This document shows positions 12,130 through 24,318 of a stretch of DNA of 64,000 nt, piece by piece. The stretch's first letter is position 1; every line of letters begins with the position of its first letter. The DNA is taken from assembly GCA_047967505.1 (NCBI GenBank), contig CM106538.1; one strand, given 5' to 3'. The notes beneath the pieces were generated by a model, which was not told the origin of the DNA, made no database searches, and saw only the letters and a list, made by a program, of their open reading frames with translations. A program made the position numbers and the translations under genes. This DNA is from Dipteris shenzhenensis (lineage: Eukaryota; Polypodiophyta; Polypodiopsida; Gleicheniales).

Positions 12130-12908
12130 TTGGCCCATAAGGGGGGGAATATGGGTTTTGTGGCACAAACCCCTTCACAAGGCATAAGGAAATATATGTG
12201 TGGCTAATACGATAAGGCATCTATTTGAAAGAATAATCCCTCCAGCAGGCACTGTATAACACGTGGATGAAGGAAAGAGTAATCCCATAAGCATGGGGTG
12301 CTTGGATATAGTTAAAATTACTTGTGGATCCTCTTTCATAATCTCTCTGTCCCTTTTGGAGAGTGAGAGAGGTAGCGTGGCTAGGAGGAAGGCGGATTGG
12401 TACCCCCCTCCACTTGGTATGATTTTTGGGCCAAGTGTGTGGCCAACAATAGTTTAAAAGGGACCTATTATATGTTGCCCAATCTCAAATATGAGCACAC
12501 CAACAAAAAGATCATGATATTCTGAGTAAGTTTCCTTTTTAAACCGCATCAATCCAAGTTATGCAAAGTTATGACCCTTCGAAGTTTTGGCTATGTCTAA
12601 CTGCCTCAATCAGAGTTATGCATCAAAAGTTATGACCCTTCGAAGTTTTGTTTTTTGGCCCTTTTCACTTAGACATAGCCAAAACTTCGAAGAGTCATAA
12701 CTTTGCATAACTCAGATTGATGCGGTTTAAAAAGGAAAATTACTCAAAATTCCAAGATCTTTTGCTCGTGTGCTCAAATTTGGGATTCAGTAACAAATTA
12801 AAGGTCTATTTCAAGCTACAAAGTTTTAGGCGCATCTATGGGAATGATGATGCAAGACCATTTAAAAGAGCTGTGTGTGTGTGTGTGTGTGTGTACATGC
12901 ATGCACAT

Positions 12909-12925
<17 letters not shown>
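12130..12925. repeat. Tandem duplication, copy 1
   Basis: This block resembles 13205-13930, offset about 1,078 bp. Shared landmarks are GTGGCACAAACCCCTTCACA, GACACGTGGATGAAGGAAAG or close variants, the foldback, and a terminal (GT)n. No coding capacity is evident. It may be a non-autonomous element or a simple segmental duplication. Confidence 0.8.
12528..12740. repeat. Foldback (inverted repeat)
   Basis: The left arm includes TTTTTAAACCGCATCAAT and CCCTTCGAAGTTTTGGCTAT. The right arm carries their near-exact inverse (ATAGCCAAAACTTCGAAG and ATTGATGCGGTTTAAAAA). Copy 2 has the same structure at about 13600-13770, with more mismatches. Confidence 0.85.

Positions 12926-12959
<34 letters not shown>
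12910..12959. repeat. (CT)n microsatellite
   Basis: About 25 CT units, preceded by a (GT)n run at 12871-12893. Confidence 0.97.
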
Positions 12960-12963
<4 letters not shown>

Positions 12964-13204
12964 TTCAATGGTTGGAAAAAACTTGACACCTGGAAAAAAA
13001 TTTGCCATATGGCATTTTGATGATAAAAATGCCACATGTGAACTTTTTAAATAGTATAAATCAAAATTTTTAAGGGTGTTTCTTTTGGGTTATGTGTTTG
13101 GTGAATTTTTTAAGGAAGCAAACTTACTTGGATTGCCTTTAACTGGTAGGACCAAATGTATAGCCTACTTGTTGGCAGCCTGCATGGTTGCCTGTGTCCC
13201 AAGG

Positions 13205-13889
13205 ACACCCTCAAGTGGCTTTAGAATATGGGTTGTGTGGCACAAACCCCTTCACAAGGCATAAGGAAATATATGTGTATCTAATAAGATAAGGTAGCTA
13301 TTTTAAGGAATAATCCCTCAAGTAGGCATTGTATGACACGTGGATGAAGGAAAGAGTAATCCTATAAGCATGGGGTGCTTGGGTCTAATTGTAAGTACTT
13401 GTGGAGCCTCTCTCATAATCTCTCTAGCCTTTTTGGAGAGTGAGAGACAGTGTGTGGCTAGGAGGACGGAGGATTGGAAACCCCCTCTACTTGGCATGAT
13501 TTTTGGGCCAGGTGTGTGGCCAACAGTAGTTTAAAAAGGACCTATTATATGTTGCCAAATCTCAAATGAGCACACAAATAGAAAGATCTTGAGATTCTGA
13601 GAAAGCTTCCTCATTAAACTACCTCAATCCGAGTTATGCATCAAAAGTTATGACCCTTCGAAGTTTTTTTTTGGGGCCCTTTTCACTTAGACATAGCCAA
13701 AACTTCAAAGGGTAATAACTTTTTATGCATAACTCATATTGAGGTAGTTCAAAATGAAAATTACTCAAAATTTTATGATCTTTCTACTCGTTGCTGAAAT
13801 TTGGGATTTGGCAACAAATTAAATGTCTATTTCAAGCTACAAAGTTTTAGGTGCATGTATGGGAACGATGATGCAAGAGCATTTAAAAG

Positions 13890-13926
<37 letters not shown>

Positions 13927-13930
13927 TAAA
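13205..13930. repeat. Tandem duplication, copy 2
   Basis: Second copy of the block at 12130-12925, with many substitutions and the same order of landmarks, ending in (GT)n at about 13892-13923. Confidence 0.8.
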
Positions 13931-14061
13931 AAATAAAACCTTTTAACAACACGGCACATAAAGCTCAAATAAGGGTGGATAAAACATTGTATTAATATAT
14001 GGGTGTACATAAAGTAACAAAAGTGTTGAATCCGTCAGGTAGTCCAGGCTTTGAGGTCAGG

Positions 14062-14067
<6 letters not shown>

Positions 14068-14122
<55 letters not shown>

Positions 14123-14239
14123 GTGTGAAAGGGGATGAGTACATAGAGGAGAGTCAAGAAGAAGAGAGAGTACATGTCAGATGAGAGCAAGGGAAACAGA
14201 CATTCAAATACTGAAGAGAGAGAGAGAGATGTGTGGAGG

Positions 14240-14285
<46 letters not shown>

Positions 14286-14300
14286 GGGGGTGTGAAGGGG
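14068..14300. repeat. Two (GA)n-G(n) tracts in a ~175-bp tandem repeat
   Basis: (GA)n at 14068-14113 and about 14242-14282, each followed by a G run and GTGTGAA..GGGG. The sequence between them (gagaagaaaagagagtacatg-like) is repeated after the second tract, so the whole unit is duplicated. Confidence 0.85.
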
Positions 14301-15524
14301 GGGGAGTGGATAGAGGGAAGTTGAGAAGAAAAGAGAGTACATGCATGATTAGAGAGAGGGAAATAGACATTCAAAGAGATAAGATAGAAGAGATGCACTC
14401 TATACAATATGTTCATATTTTAAAAACATTGCTAAACTCTCATCTTTCTTGCACTATGTGCATTATTTTTTAACTTTCTTCTCTATCACCTTTGTGTGCA
14501 TTATGTACATTACTTTTTAACTTTCTTCTTTATCAATAAGCTTTGTGTGCACTGTGTTTATTATTTTTGAACTTTCTTCTCTATCGCCTTTGTTGCTATA
14601 ATACAAGCCTCTTTTACTTATATAGTGAAACCTAAGAGGGGGATGGTTCAATGTTAAATCTAGATTTGTATCCATTTATATTGCTTTTCTTGAAATTTTT
14701 TCAATTGATCAATTTTTAATGATGCTGATCGAGTTCATGCTACTGCTTCTCATTTCATTTCTTTTTCAATTCCAAAATCCCGTAATTTCTTATATTAAAA
14801 GATGAAAATTGAATTTCTAGTTCCATAATTACTATCATCCAATTTTCTATTTAGGTAGTACACAAAGATGCTATCATCATGTGATTTAGCTATAATTCTT
14901 ATATTGGTGCAAAACTAAAAGTTGGTAGTTTTTTAACCTTAAAAATTTTTCTTTTGGTTATTTTGGTGAAGAAAAAACAAAAAATGCATCAAATAGCCAA
15001 AATATGATTGCATATATTGAAAATGGTGTCTCATATAGATGTCATTACTAGCTTCAAAAATAATGTCAAAAACTAGTCAAAACCAATTGTAGAATGGTAT
15101 ATAGAACCCCCTCTTTAAATGCTTAAAATCTTAGTGTACGTTGGGTCTAAGAAATTACCAAGGAACTATCTCCCAAAAAAGAGGCAAAAGATGAAAAAAA
15201 GAGGGGAATTGGGGCTTTAGGACATGTCCTTATGTGTGAATGGGCTTAAAGTTCTAAGTGGCCTAATTAAGGCAAGCTCTTGAGGTTGCAATGATCGATC
15301 TGGACATTGTTAACATGCTTATAATAAGTAGTAGTTGGGAATGTTAACTCATCATCCTTTAGTTTAATTTTAAAATATTAACCATGTATTAAAATATAAT
15401 GATGTAGCAAAAGAGTGATGTCCATGATGATGTGGGTGTAGATGTGGCTATCAATTATGTTTGATTCGCTACCCCCTATCATGTATGTATGATGTTGTTG
15501 ATTTTCCATTCAAGTGTCTAGCAT
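14301..15524. other. Non-coding, no gene recognised
   Basis: Strongly AT-rich with no ORF of interest. TTTTTAACTTTCTTCTTTATC-like phrases recur at 14468-14590. Confidence 0.5.
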
Positions 15525-15692
15525 CTTAGAGTCTCTAAGTTAACTACATATGCTCATGTGCTAAAGGACAAGCAAAGTTAACTTAGAGTCTCTAAGTTAA
15601 ATATATATACTCATGTGCTAAAGGACAAGCAAAGTTAACTTAGAGTCTCTAAGTTAACTACATATGCTCATGTGCTAACGGACAAGCAAAGT
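15525..15692. repeat. 57-bp tandem repeat, three copies
   Basis: CTTAGAGTCTCTAAGTTAA starts at 15525, 15582 and 15639. Each copy is followed by a CTCATGTGCTAAAGGACAAG segment. TTAGAGTCTCTAA within the unit is itself palindromic. Confidence 0.93.
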
Positions 15693-15929
15693 AAGTTTGC
15701 TTCCAAGAGCAAAATGCATCATATTTGGGTATGCGATGAGAAAGTAAAGCAAGATACTAACCATCATGGTTATTAAGAATCAAGTGGAAGAGTGCGTGGA
15801 TGCAATTACTAGAGTGGGGGAGCATATCCTATGCAAATTGCAAATTCTTAGCCAAACAATCCATCTCATGATGAGCTCATGAACAACAAGCATCATTATC
15901 CAAGAAAATGCCCAAATTGGCAAAGAGAT

Positions 15930-16870
15930 TTGTGGATGAAGCAGAAGACATTGTCAAGGATAGGAAGCCTATAAATCTTTAGAGTTTGGCACATGTCAAA
16001 GGATCTATCAACTTTTAAGAGGGAACAAATCCTAAGGAATGGGTTGATTCCATGGAAAAAGAATATAATGGCATTCTAAAAATGAGGTTTGGGATTTGGT
16101 AGAAGGGAAAGAATGTCATTGGCTACAAATGGGTCCACAAGTTCAAAAACAAAGCTTATAAAATTGTATAAAAATATCGGGCAAGATTCGTGGCAAAGTA
16201 TAGGGCAAGATTCCATTCAAGTGTCTAGCATCTTACAGAATTGTATAAAAATATAAATTGACTTGAAAGAGACTTTTGCATGGTCATAAGTTATAAAGGC
16301 AGTTCATCTTATTTTTTCTCTTACATGTTGTATGGGACTTGTATGAGATGGTGCCAAGTTTGCATTCTTTAATGGAAAATTGCAAGAAGAAGTGTATACA
16401 TGCTATCTAGAAGGATCCATGGAAAAAGGATCTAAGCAATTAGTGTGTTGCTTAATCACAAAAGAATGTATGGCCTCAAGAAAGCCATGGGCTTAGTATT
16501 GCAAGATTTGCATATATATTAAACAACAAGGTCTCACAAAAAGTGAACTTGATCATGGAGTGTATGTGAAGGGAAATGCAAATGCTCTTATAGTCATTGC
16601 ACTCAATGTGCGTAACCTCATCATAGCAGGCCACAATAAGAAGCTGATCAAGGTGGGGATACCCAACCATAGGCTAGCGTATCTAAAAGAGAACCCATTT
16701 GTAGAACCACAATTTGAAGGATCTATGATGTAGATTGGGGAAGTGGCCTCAACTACCAATCCATTTCAAGATACAAATTAATGCTAAATTCACATTTTGT
16801 ATCTTGGTCTAGCAAGAAGCAAGCTATTGTGGCATCATTCGTAGCATCTAGCCATACCTTTGATATGATC
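15930..16870 (+). pseudogene. Ty1/copia reverse transcriptase / RNase H relic
   Basis: Around 16020-16200 the frames give EWVDSMEKEYNGILK, then VWDLVEGK and GYKWVHKFKNKA, then KYRARFVAK. This is the start of the copia RT domain (W..AM..E...L..N.TW.LV..P......KWV.K.K......K.RLVAKG). Near 16805 SSKKQAIVASFVASS resembles the copia RNase H WxSKKQxxVALSxxEAE block. Frameshifts and stops are frequent and no LTRs are identified. Confidence 0.75.
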
Positions 16871-17211
16871 TACATATTTGAGGAGGGTGTTTCTAGTAGG
16901 AGCTTGACTTGCCTATATGCTAATACTTTTTGAAGTTTCTCTACTATAAGGTAACTTGAGTAATTTTGACAAATATTGTGATGGAATTTATGCAAAAAAA
17001 TAGAGCTTTTTGTCAGCAAAAAACATCAATAAATGTATTGGTATGGATGTGTTGGTATAAACATCAATAGGTTGATGCTCCTTTTGCAAAAGTTAAATGC
17101 CCGTGTCCAAATGGTATGAGGGTTGTTGTGAATATTGGACACTAACATTGTATGTGAAAAAATAAAATTTGTGACGCAAGATGGGGCTCCAAACACAAGT
17201 GCCCATAGATT

Positions 17212-17465
17212 ATTTTGTGTGTGTGTGTGTGTGCGTCCATGTTCTCAAGTGTATGTATAAGTGCATGTATGTGCACACACATGCTCATGTGTGTGTGTGT
17301 GCATGTGCGTGTGCGTGTGCGTGTGCATGTGCATGTGCATGTGCTTGTGTGTGTGTGCATGTGCATGCATGTGCATGTGCATGTGTGTGTGTGTACACGT
17401 GCGTGCATGCATGTGTGCATGCACATGCGTGCATGCATGGGTGTGCGCATGTGTGCACTCATGAT
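17212..17465. repeat. Alternating purine-pyrimidine TG/CA tract
   Basis: About 250 bp of (TG)n mixed with GTGCAT and GCGTGT units. Long alternating Pu-Py DNA of this type can adopt Z-form in vitro. The open frames across it are low-complexity artefacts. Confidence 0.93.
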
Positions 17466-18580
17466 CACCTCTTGGTAACTACAAGGGTCATGCATCTTTT
17501 TTTGATAATTTGAAGCTATCTATGTATACATGTATGCATGTGATGTGTCTATGGATAGGGCCATGCCTCTTCCTGACTATAAGGTCCACGCCTCTTGGTG
17601 AGTACACGGGTCATGGTAGGTGAAATATGTGACAGCATAGATGATTTCAATGGTTGAACCCTTGTGGCTATATTAGAATGTACTTTGTTTGTATCTAATG
17701 AATTCTCTTTCATATTTACATGCTATCTGCATGAATTATTTACATGTCTACATTTCCTGCGATGACTACTTTCAATCAACCATAGCCATTTTCTCTTCAT
17801 CTCACCTTGCTCCACATATCCTTCTATTAGTATTAGAGAAAACTTCTTCCTTGATCTCTTATCGACCTAATATTGCCATTTCATAAATGTAGACATAAAA
17901 CATTGCTTCTCCATAAAGTCACCCACCTTATATAGCCTCCGACCTATAGCTCTTTAGCTTCTAAATAGGGACCTAGTTTCCCCTCTTTTACAAGGCTCCA
18001 TTTGCTATTGGATGGTATACTAATACTCTAGTTTTCTGCCTAGGAGTTACTACAACAAAAATCCAAATTTGTGAGCTATTGTATTTGCTATGAGGAGCTA
18101 CCCTAAGCTAGAGATAAGACACTACTATAGGCTATTAGCACTTATAAGATGTCATCCAGCTTTGAAGAAGATGTATTTGTATTTTAATTTGGATTTGAGA
18201 TGATTTTTTATATCACCCCTCTCTCCAAGATTATTCTACAACATTTGATGGAGATTTGAAGTTGTCCAAGATTCATATGAGCTATTTTTTGATTTCAACC
18301 ATCGCTCTAAGACTATTATAGAGTGCTTGAGATGTAGAATATGCCATACACCTCTCATAGGATTAACGACTTTCTCTAAAGTGTTTGTATGCGACTGTAG
18401 CATTGTCTCTCCAAATTGAGTTAAATCTAATATTGTTCATATCTTGGCTTCCTCTTCTCTCTATAAAGCTACATCTTAGATATTTCATAGTTATAGTTTG
18501 TGATAAATGACTTCATTATCTTATGAGTCCTCCAATAAACACGTGCTATCTAGATCAATAAAAGAATTATAGAAAAGACT
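17466..18580. other. Non-coding, no gene recognised
   Basis: AT-rich unique-looking sequence without supported ORFs. Confidence 0.5.
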
Positions 18581-18585
18581 AAGGC

Positions 18586-21131
18586 CTATGACTTTGATAA
18601 CTCTAGAAGACAAAGCTCTTTCATTTTTCTAAGTTGTGGATAGTATTTGTTAACCTTGTGGCAACAAGAGTCAAAAGCATATTTTAGTGCAGCCAATATG
18701 AGATTATTATTTGTATAGCATACTGGCAAAGTCCTACTTGTGATATCTCGAGCTTGAAGGTAGATTTGGTGCCCCAACGACCACCATCTCCAAAGGAATT
18801 CCTGAGAGGATCAAAACCTTTTCTTGGTTCTTACAAAAATTACCTTGTAAGACCAATCACAATCACAACAACCCCACTCGCAATTGGCATTGTACACATT
18901 ATACCTTTCCCCATCTCTTGACATGCTTTGCACTGTAGCTATGAGGTGGTCTCCTTCAAGGAAAGTGATGCACTCATCAAGAATTTTCTTTGCTTGATGG
19001 ATAACATTCTCTATGATGCCCTTAATATTACAATTCCTCTTGAAGCCCTCGTGCTTCACCGCATCAACATGCCAATAATAAGGCAATCACTTATATAGTA
19101 GCTTGTCCAACAAACAATCCATCTACCAACCAACCATGCTCTTCCTCTTAGCTATAATCTTACTTTTAGCATACTATGATAGGAATCTATGGAACCATTT
19201 GTGTCTTAATTTGCATGAGGCAAGAACCTAATTGCACGTACACACATATCTACACCCCAAAGAATTAATGAGTAATAAGAGTAAGCCTTTATGTTATGTC
19301 TACTTAGCAATTATCTCGGGGGGGTCACTCATCATATGTAACCCTATCATGTGAGTTCAACAGAAGGATATTTTTTATTTCTAAAATTTACAGAAATAAA
19401 TATACATAAGGGACTATTTAAAATAGTTTTGGAAAAAATTTATAGATTTGTATAGAAAAGGGGTACATTTTATTAATGAGAAAATTTACAGATAAGGGAT
19501 TTTAAATATAGGCCTTGATTGCACGTGATATAGAGGGTTTATACATAGTGACCCCGTTGAGGCAATTATCCACCCAAAACATTATAAAACTCACCTAAGT
19601 GGGGCGGCCAAGTCTTTCAAAAATACATCATGAAGTTTGTTTGATGCTCAAAGTCCAACATGAAACCTATGACCAAGCAGTCCTCTTGGGTCTTTTCTGG
19701 TTGCTCAGGTAAACCACACACGTTCTCATCATGGCACAAAGGATCTTGAACATGGCTAATTTAGTGGGTAAATCATGCACCTTCCTGGCCAAGTTCTTGA
19801 GCCATAAATACAGCACATGCCACACGGAAACATAGGTGTCCACACCAAAAACAAGCTTGCAATGAAATAGGTGTTCTGGATTGTGAGAGGCATTCAATAG
19901 TTATCATGCATACAAAACTATATGTACCTTAGAGCATCTACGTCGGCAAGGGCATCATCCACAATGAAGGCATTGGGATCCCAAGACTTGTTGTGATTAA
20001 GGATGCCATAACAAAAAGCCATCAACCAATTTTGAATGTCCGCCTTCATAGCAAAGGAAGTGATTACCCATGCAATGGAAACCCCATTTTTTATGTGTTT
20101 CGAATACCATCATTATGTATATATGGAACTACATGCCAAGATAGATCGAGGATAAGACAACCATTTCCTTAAGCAGTGAGAATAATCACTCAAAATATAC
20201 ATACATTAAAGTGAAGGAAACTATCTTGTAACGGTTAGTACCAAACGTTGCATCCATCGTGATGAGGCCTCCATTGGCATATATGTCTAACATGTTCAAT
20301 TGCCATCTTGTTTGGATGCCCAAGATGAATGGCCTTTCATTGGGAATATCATGTTTGCTATAGACGCACACATGCTTTGCATTTACTAGGGCCCAAATCC
20401 TCACACTAACAGCATTGTCAGTGTGATGTGGGAATTTAGTAGTCAAGAGTCCAGCTTCTTTGAAATGTTGAGTATGTCACTGATCATTAGGATATTATCT
20501 CATTGGACTAGCACACTCCAATTGCCTTGCTATGGAGTGAAAATGCTAGCCAGAATCATGAGCAGTCATTCTTCATTTGCCATGAAAGCCACAGAGCAAA
20601 TCACATGTCCCCGACACGCCTTTCCTATCATATCCCAACCCATGGGCTATGTCTCTAGTTGTGTGCACATGCCCCCTCTACATGTATGTGATCCATGCCA
20701 TGTGTTGAAATAGATAGAGCTGGCACACATAGAAATGGCAAGTGCAACCATGGGAATGCGTGCCCTTTTGCTTTCTAGGCCTACTCCCCTTGCCGGTCTT
20801 GGGCAAGGTTTGCAGAAGCAATAATGTTTGCAGATAGACAATCTTGGAAATCTTCAAGACCAAACCTACACCACCAATAGCTGGAAAATCATCTTGGTAT
20901 TAACAAGACATCATCTACACATGGCTCAAACATTACACACACATAGATTCCTCTTGTGATGAGACACTCTCTTGAACATTGTGGGAAAGTTGTTATGTTT
21001 GCCTTCTCCCCTCCTTCTCCCACGATGAAGTCTTGGATCCTGACATATGAAACATGCCCATCTTGGCATGCCTTTTGCACATGGGTCCATTGAAGGTAAC
21101 CACTATCAGCTATCACAATCAAAAGGGCCAT
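18586..21131 (-). pseudogene. MULE (Mutator-like) transposase with SWIM finger, broken
   Basis: Cut-and-paste transposase relic read on the minus strand. At 20186-20446 the piece PFILGIQTRWQLNMLDIYAN followed by GGLITMDATFGTNRYK is the first part of the MULE catalytic domain, with Asp in MDATFGTN. At 19667-19897 a DTYVSVWHVLYLWLKNLARK block matches the later WH..RxWLKN region. At 18811-19086 YNANCEWGCCDCDW is the SWIM zinc-finger start (CxC), and 18586-18777 is a C-terminal tail. The pieces lie in order but in different frames with stops between, so the gene is dead. Terminal inverted repeats are not identified. Confidence 0.8.
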
Positions 21132-21461
21132 CTAGAGGGTTTTGCATGAAAAGGTACCCACAACCAATTAGATAGTGAAGGGGAGCTTCTTGTGAAGTTT
21201 AATCTTCTTGTTCTAAAATGATGGGAGAGGATTTCTTGTCTCCAAGGATGTCCACAATAGGTCTCTTTCCTTTGTGTTGGGGCACCTTCTATGCAGGTAG
21301 ACTAGTTTCCAAGAGTATGTGTACGGCAAGCCATCTGGCAAAGAAGGGAGACTCTACATGTAGCATCCTTTTTCCTGAGACATCTAAGCTCTACATGGTA
21401 AGAGCACATGTGTATACCAAGTTGTTTTCTCATCGGGTGAGGAACGATAATAAATAGAAAG

Positions 21462-21462
<1 letters not shown>

Positions 21463-21502
<40 letters not shown>
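21463..21502. repeat. (CT)n microsatellite
   Basis: About 20 CT units abutting the left edge of the reverse-transcriptase fragment that follows. Confidence 0.95.
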
Positions 21503-21506
<4 letters not shown>

Positions 21507-22200
21507 CTTCTTTCATTTTAAGGCTCATGAGACTTGGCAGAATCAACTTGTTACCACTCTTTAAACATATGTTTAGATACATTGACAATATTCTATGTAT
21601 TAACAACAATTGTATAAAGGATTTTTTTCATCCAAATGCTATCAAAGATCCAAATAATCCTTTTTGTATTTATCTGCTACCTATCATTAAAATTAAGGAT
21701 TCAACCATTCACAAATCCATTTGTGTGTTAGATAAAGTAATAACTCTATCCACAAATTTTATGAATCTCTCTATTGAAATTATGGGAGATGGTACCTTTA
21801 CAATGGATAAGTTTGGTAAAACAAAAGAACTTCCTTTTCCTATATCTAGATTTATCCACTTTCAATCTAATAGACCTATTGGCCAAGCATACAAAATGAT
21901 CCTTTCCCAAATCTTTCCTATTCCCTACTTATGCAACAGTAATGCCAAAGCTATTACTAGAAATGGTCAGTTTTATGACTAGAAATGGTTTCAAAAAGCA
22001 AAAATTATTACACCTCATATGGCATTTCCTAATGTCCTCGAAGTTTCCTAGTGCACTACTTAAAGTACCAGAACTGGTTGAACTCCTTGAAGGTATGATT
22101 CTATATGAAGAACTTTATATGGTTGTGGAGAATGGTAGGCACTTCCCATATTGGGGTGTCTACCATCACTCCAATTATGGTGTTGTGCCCACTATGGGAT
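21503..22200 (+). pseudogene. Penelope-like reverse transcriptase fragment, copy 1
   Basis: A 151-codon frame starts MRLGRINLLPLFKHMFRYID and includes FRYIDN, a form of the FRYxDD catalytic box of Penelope-type RTs. It is followed by LPFPISRFIHFQSNRPIGQA and YKMILSQIFPIPYLC, the thumb-like region that in related RTs reads NFPF..SNIP..YG.YISQL.RY. It lacks the N-terminal RT half present in copy 2. The first stop is at 21980, and further homology continues in a shifted frame (NGFKKQ). The family assignment is by motif order only. Confidence 0.6.
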
Positions 22201-22226
22201 AAGGGAGGGTACACATACACACACTT

Positions 22227-23944
22227 TTTTTTTTTTTTTTTTGGGGTGAAACCAGTAGCTATATTATTAACATGAGATCAATGTACATGGCATTAGACTC
22301 CAAAAGAGAGCCTAATGGAAGAACTCAAAAACAGTCAAAAAACACTTCAAGGCTAGTAGCATCCAAGTCCCTCACAACATAACTATCATATAAAGATTGC
22401 TTGAGGGACATTCTGAAGAAAGCATATGCCTGAGGAAATTGTTGTCCCATCCTAGAATACAATCTCTGTGTCCAAATGGTCCATAGTACCCAAAAACGAG
22501 TCCAGTGAAAGAAAAGGAGGAATGGAGACATCTGAGATGAGAAGCATCCAAACATCCAGAAGAGTTTCCCGACTCTGATAGAGGGAAACTGAAGCCGCAG
22601 CAAATGAGAGACATGAGTGATCAATATCCGAGAGTGCGGGCAAGACCATAATAGATGGGGAACTGTCTCACGGTGATGAGAGCAACGGGGGCAGGAAGGG
22701 GAAGCAATGCGACATGCTACCAATTTCACCCCAATGGAAAAAGCTCCCACTATACATCTCCAAAAGAAAAGCCTCTGTTTCAATGGCAATTTGGCTTTCC
22801 AAATTTTCTTGAGTCGTGATTGCCACCAAGATAAAGGCCTGTCCAAATTGCAAAGAGTGTTGGCATGCTTATCAATCCACGGTGGTGGAAGAAGAAATCT
22901 GTAGACCATCGAGGAGGCCAGATTATGCATTGAAAGAGAACAGGTAGCAGGAGATAAGGAAGTCAGATTCTAGTCCAGTAATCTGTCCTGTACAAATAGT
23001 GGAGAAACAGGAACAAATGGCTGCAACATAGTTGTAAGTATTCTCCAGATGGACCTATGATGCAGACCCAAGGGGAATGTCTTGCAAGCTTGTGGAAATG
23101 AAAGCATATAACCTTGTTGATCCACAACATCTCCAACAAATCTTATGCCCAATTTCATAAGATTATATGCTTTAATAGGTGCCTGTAACGCGAGAGGTGA
23201 TTTAAACACCTTGCTCCAATGGATGCTTTCCAAGAGAAAAGAATTACCATGATGAGAAGAAGCACCTGTCCATTTAGCATAAGAGAGAATTCTCTTCCAA
23301 TCATGAATAAAAGCAGAAGAAACAGGACAACCATGAATTTTCCCCTGAAACGTGGTCATGACTGCTTCCCAGTGATCTATAATCCAATGCCCATATGCAT
23401 GGGACATCATGTTTCCACACATAGCTGCTAACATAATAGCCCATGGCTCTTTTTGCTGAAAAAATCAGCAATCATAGTGCTCTTTCTTGCCAACATATGA
23501 AACTGAAGATTGAGAATATTCAGCCCCCCATGAGTCTTAGGTGAACAAACAGACTGCATGGGAAGTAGTCGCAAAGCCTTTTTGTGAGATTTGCTTTTCC
23601 AAAATATCTCCATAGCCTGGGACATATAGGAAGCCAAATGCTTAAAAGACCAGGGAAGAAGAGGCAAATAAAATTGCACATATGCCATAATGATGGACTG
23701 TACTATCCGAAGTCGAACATGTAGAGGCCAAGTGGACAAATGCCAGTATTCCAGCTTCTTGTTGATCTTTTGTAGCACCCATTTGAGCTGTTGTTGCGAG
23801 GTAATATTCCAGCCAATGGGATTCCCTAAATGCCTCACAATAGTATGGGAAGAAATAATGTGGCCTGGCCAGAGAAGTGCATGCCAATCATTTCCTCACA
23901 ATCAGGTTCTAGAATTGATGTTCCTTATACACCATTTTTTTTAA
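22227..23944 (-). pseudogene. 5'-truncated LINE with zf-RVT domain and poly(A)
   Basis: Minus-strand LINE. 23838-23428 holds the RT C-terminus (HLGNPIGWNI for YLGxPLG, then W..xxLSxxxRxxLVQSI and GGLNILNL). 23434-22970 continues it, and 22930-22325 contains the reverse-transcriptase zinc-binding domain (KLPLKQRLFFWRCIVGAF, CPRCSHHRETVPHLLWSCPHS). The T-run at 22226-22244 on the plus strand is the poly(A) tail, so the 3' end is intact while the 5' end is lost at about 23944. Frames change at least twice. Confidence 0.88.
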
Positions 23945-24283
23945 CGAGTCGTAAAGCTCGTTGCTTGATTTAGTCAAAGAATGATTCCCTTTATAGCCAG
24001 TTCCTTTTTTTTTTGTACATGGCATTTAATTAGTCTCATAAGAGAAAAAATGGGGCCAAAAGTAACCTCATAAAATTCATGGCATATAGCACATGACCAC
24101 AAAGGGTTGCTATTTTGGTCAATAGTATATAATTGACCTTTGCTTTTTGATTAAAGAATAAAAATGTATGCATGAGAGTGGTGGGATATTTGATATTAAA
24201 AAGTGCCCCTTAATTTCAGGGCATAAGAAATCTAAAAAGGCATAAGGAATTTGAAAAGACATTTAGAGGACCTCTCTCTCTCA

Positions 24284-24318
<35 letters not shown>

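Noticed and set aside
12717-13037. ORFs with poly-SL or RERERE
   Set aside because: Translation of (GT)n/(CT)n microsatellites.
17142-17513. Cys/Val/His-rich ORFs on both strands
   Set aside because: Direct translation of the TG/CA alternating tract.
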